A DNA stretch of 7,594 nucleotides from contig JAFAXJ010000128.1 in assembly GCA_019241095.1 (NCBI GenBank), positions 1 to 7,594 of the forward strand, in the 5' to 3' direction. The DNA is from Verrucomicrobiota bacterium (GTDB taxonomy: Bacteria; Verrucomicrobiota; Verrucomicrobiia; Chthoniobacterales; JAFAMB01). The notes below the pieces were generated by a model. The model saw only the letters and a program-made list of their open reading frames with translations, searched no databases and was not told the origin of the DNA. Shown here one piece after another: positions 7,050 to 7,594 of the stretch (position 1 is the stretch's first letter; every line of letters starts with the position of its first letter). Made by a program: the position numbers and the translations under genes.

Positions 7050-7594
7050 TGTACTATGGATGTGCCCTTGGCGGCAAGACGACGAGTCTCGGCTATATTC
7101 ATGAACGTGTTGACGCCAAGGATCGAGGGAAACTGCTTCTGCTCCCAACGCAGAACGATCGCACGTTGTTCTTTGATTTCCTTCCGATCGATGGCGGTGT
7201 TGTCAAGGGGTTCAGGGTCAGGTTTAAACTGTGGACAGTGCCAGGTCAGGTTATGTATAATGCTACACGACAACTAGTTCTTAGAGGGGTAGATGGAGTA
7301 GTTTTTATTGTTGACTCACAATGGGATAGAGTCGAGGCGAATATTGAGAGTATGAGCAACCTTAAGACAAATTTGGTGGATATGGATTTGTCTTTGAAGT
7401 GTTTGCCATATGCAGTCTTCTATAATAAACGCGATCTGCCTGATTCTCAAGTAGTTCCGGTCGAAGCTTTAGACCTGTTTCTAAAGGTACATGAAGAAAA
7501 CATGCCCCGGTATGTGGGTGACTGTATATCGGGTGCTAATGTGTTCAATGTTCTGAATCATGTTACCCAAAAGGTTTTGAAAGAGTTTACTCTC
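7004..7594 (+). CDS. mglA: MglA-like (Ras-superfamily) small GTPase, 3' end cut by window
   Basis: Small GTPase of the MglA family, open to the right edge; 197 codons are present against about 195 for Myxococcus xanthus MglA, so little is missing. The N-terminus (MAFINFISGEVEFKIVYYG) aligns with MglA without gaps. Motifs: P-loop GCALGGKT (19-26); NDRTLFFDF (51-59) with Arg53, the intrinsic arginine finger of MglA, and Thr54; switch II TVPGQ (78-82), with Thr78 in place of the Ras Asp, an MglA hallmark, and Gln82; DGVVFIVDSQ (97-106); G4 NKRD (141-144). The G5 site reads DCIS where MglA has SATT. Residue 21, equal to Ras Gly12, is Ala. A TAA stop in the same frame at 6986-6988 and no other start codon fix the ATG at 7004. 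MglA proteins are nucleotide-dependent polarity switches, often with an MglB/Roadblock partner; any partner would lie beyond the window. The symbol marks family, not proven orthology. Confidence 0.9.
   Translation, partial: MAFINFISGEVEFKIVYYGCALGGKTTSLGYIHERVDAKDRGKLLLLPTQNDRTLFFDFLPIDGGVVKGFRVRFKLWTVPGQVMYNATRQLVLRGVDGVVFIVDSQWDRVEANIESMSNLKTNLVDMDLSLKCLPYAVFYNKRDLPDSQVVPVEALDLFLKVHEENMPRYVGDCISGANVFNVLNHVTQKVLKEFTL

Noticed and set aside
6941..7273. Minus-strand 110-codon open frame
   Set aside because: It lies opposite the well-supported MglA-like GTPase, whose motifs are unmistakable; the reverse frame shows no recognisable domain.
1..7594. CRISPR array, tRNA, rRNA, IS ends or att sites
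   Set aside because: No regularly spaced repeats, cloverleaf, transposase or terminal repeats were seen; the window is almost all coding.

Overview
The window holds eight consecutive plus-strand genes. They read as the distal part of a P-type (Trb/VirB-like) type IV secretion or conjugation operon that continues into two unusual nucleotide-binding proteins. The host is a diderm (Gram-negative-type) bacterium: there is an outer-membrane-type lipoprotein signal, Sec signals, and VirB5, VirB6, VirB8 and VirB10 homologues of the double-membrane channel. Base composition is mixed and roughly balanced by eye. Shine-Dalgarno sites are weak or absent before most genes. An MglA-type GTPase suggests a lineage such as Myxococcota, Acidobacteriota, Verrucomicrobiota or a relative, but the sequence alone does not settle the phylum.

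Layout: (1) 59-883 TrbJ/VirB5-like secreted coiled-coil protein; (2) 892-2313 TrbL/VirB6-like polytopic membrane protein; (3) 2344-3108 TrbF/VirB8-like inner-membrane bitopic protein; (4) 3110-4189 secreted beta-rich protein in the trbG/virB9 position; (5) 4182-5330 TrbI/VirB10-like scaffold; (6) 5337-5975 lipoprotein with a coiled coil; (7) 5987-6925 single-ring ClpB-D2-like AAA+ ATPase; (8) 7004-7594 (right edge) MglA/Ras-like small GTPase, nearly complete. Genes 1-7 are separated by 11 bp or less, or overlap by 8 bp, so they are almost certainly co-transcribed. A 78-bp gap precedes the GTPase; it holds an orphan Shine-Dalgarno and a 30-codon ORF that runs over the GTPase start.

The order trbJ-trbL-trbF-(trbG position)-trbI is that of the Ti-plasmid trb operon with trbK and trbH missing from their usual places. 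The pilus, VirB4/TrbE, VirB11/TrbB and coupling-protein genes would be expected outside the window, mainly upstream. The known parts build the channel: VirB6 and VirB8 in the inner membrane, VirB10 spanning the envelope, a VirB9-like protein and a lipoprotein at the outer membrane, and VirB5 at the pilus tip or periplasm.

The noteworthy part is the 3' extension: a Clp-type AAA+ protein that has lost the aromatic pore loop needed for threading substrates, followed by a polarity-type GTPase with a Gly-to-Ala change in its P-loop. Neither is a standard T4SS part. I infer, without direct proof, that they form a cytoplasmic module that places, assembles or gates the secretion machine.
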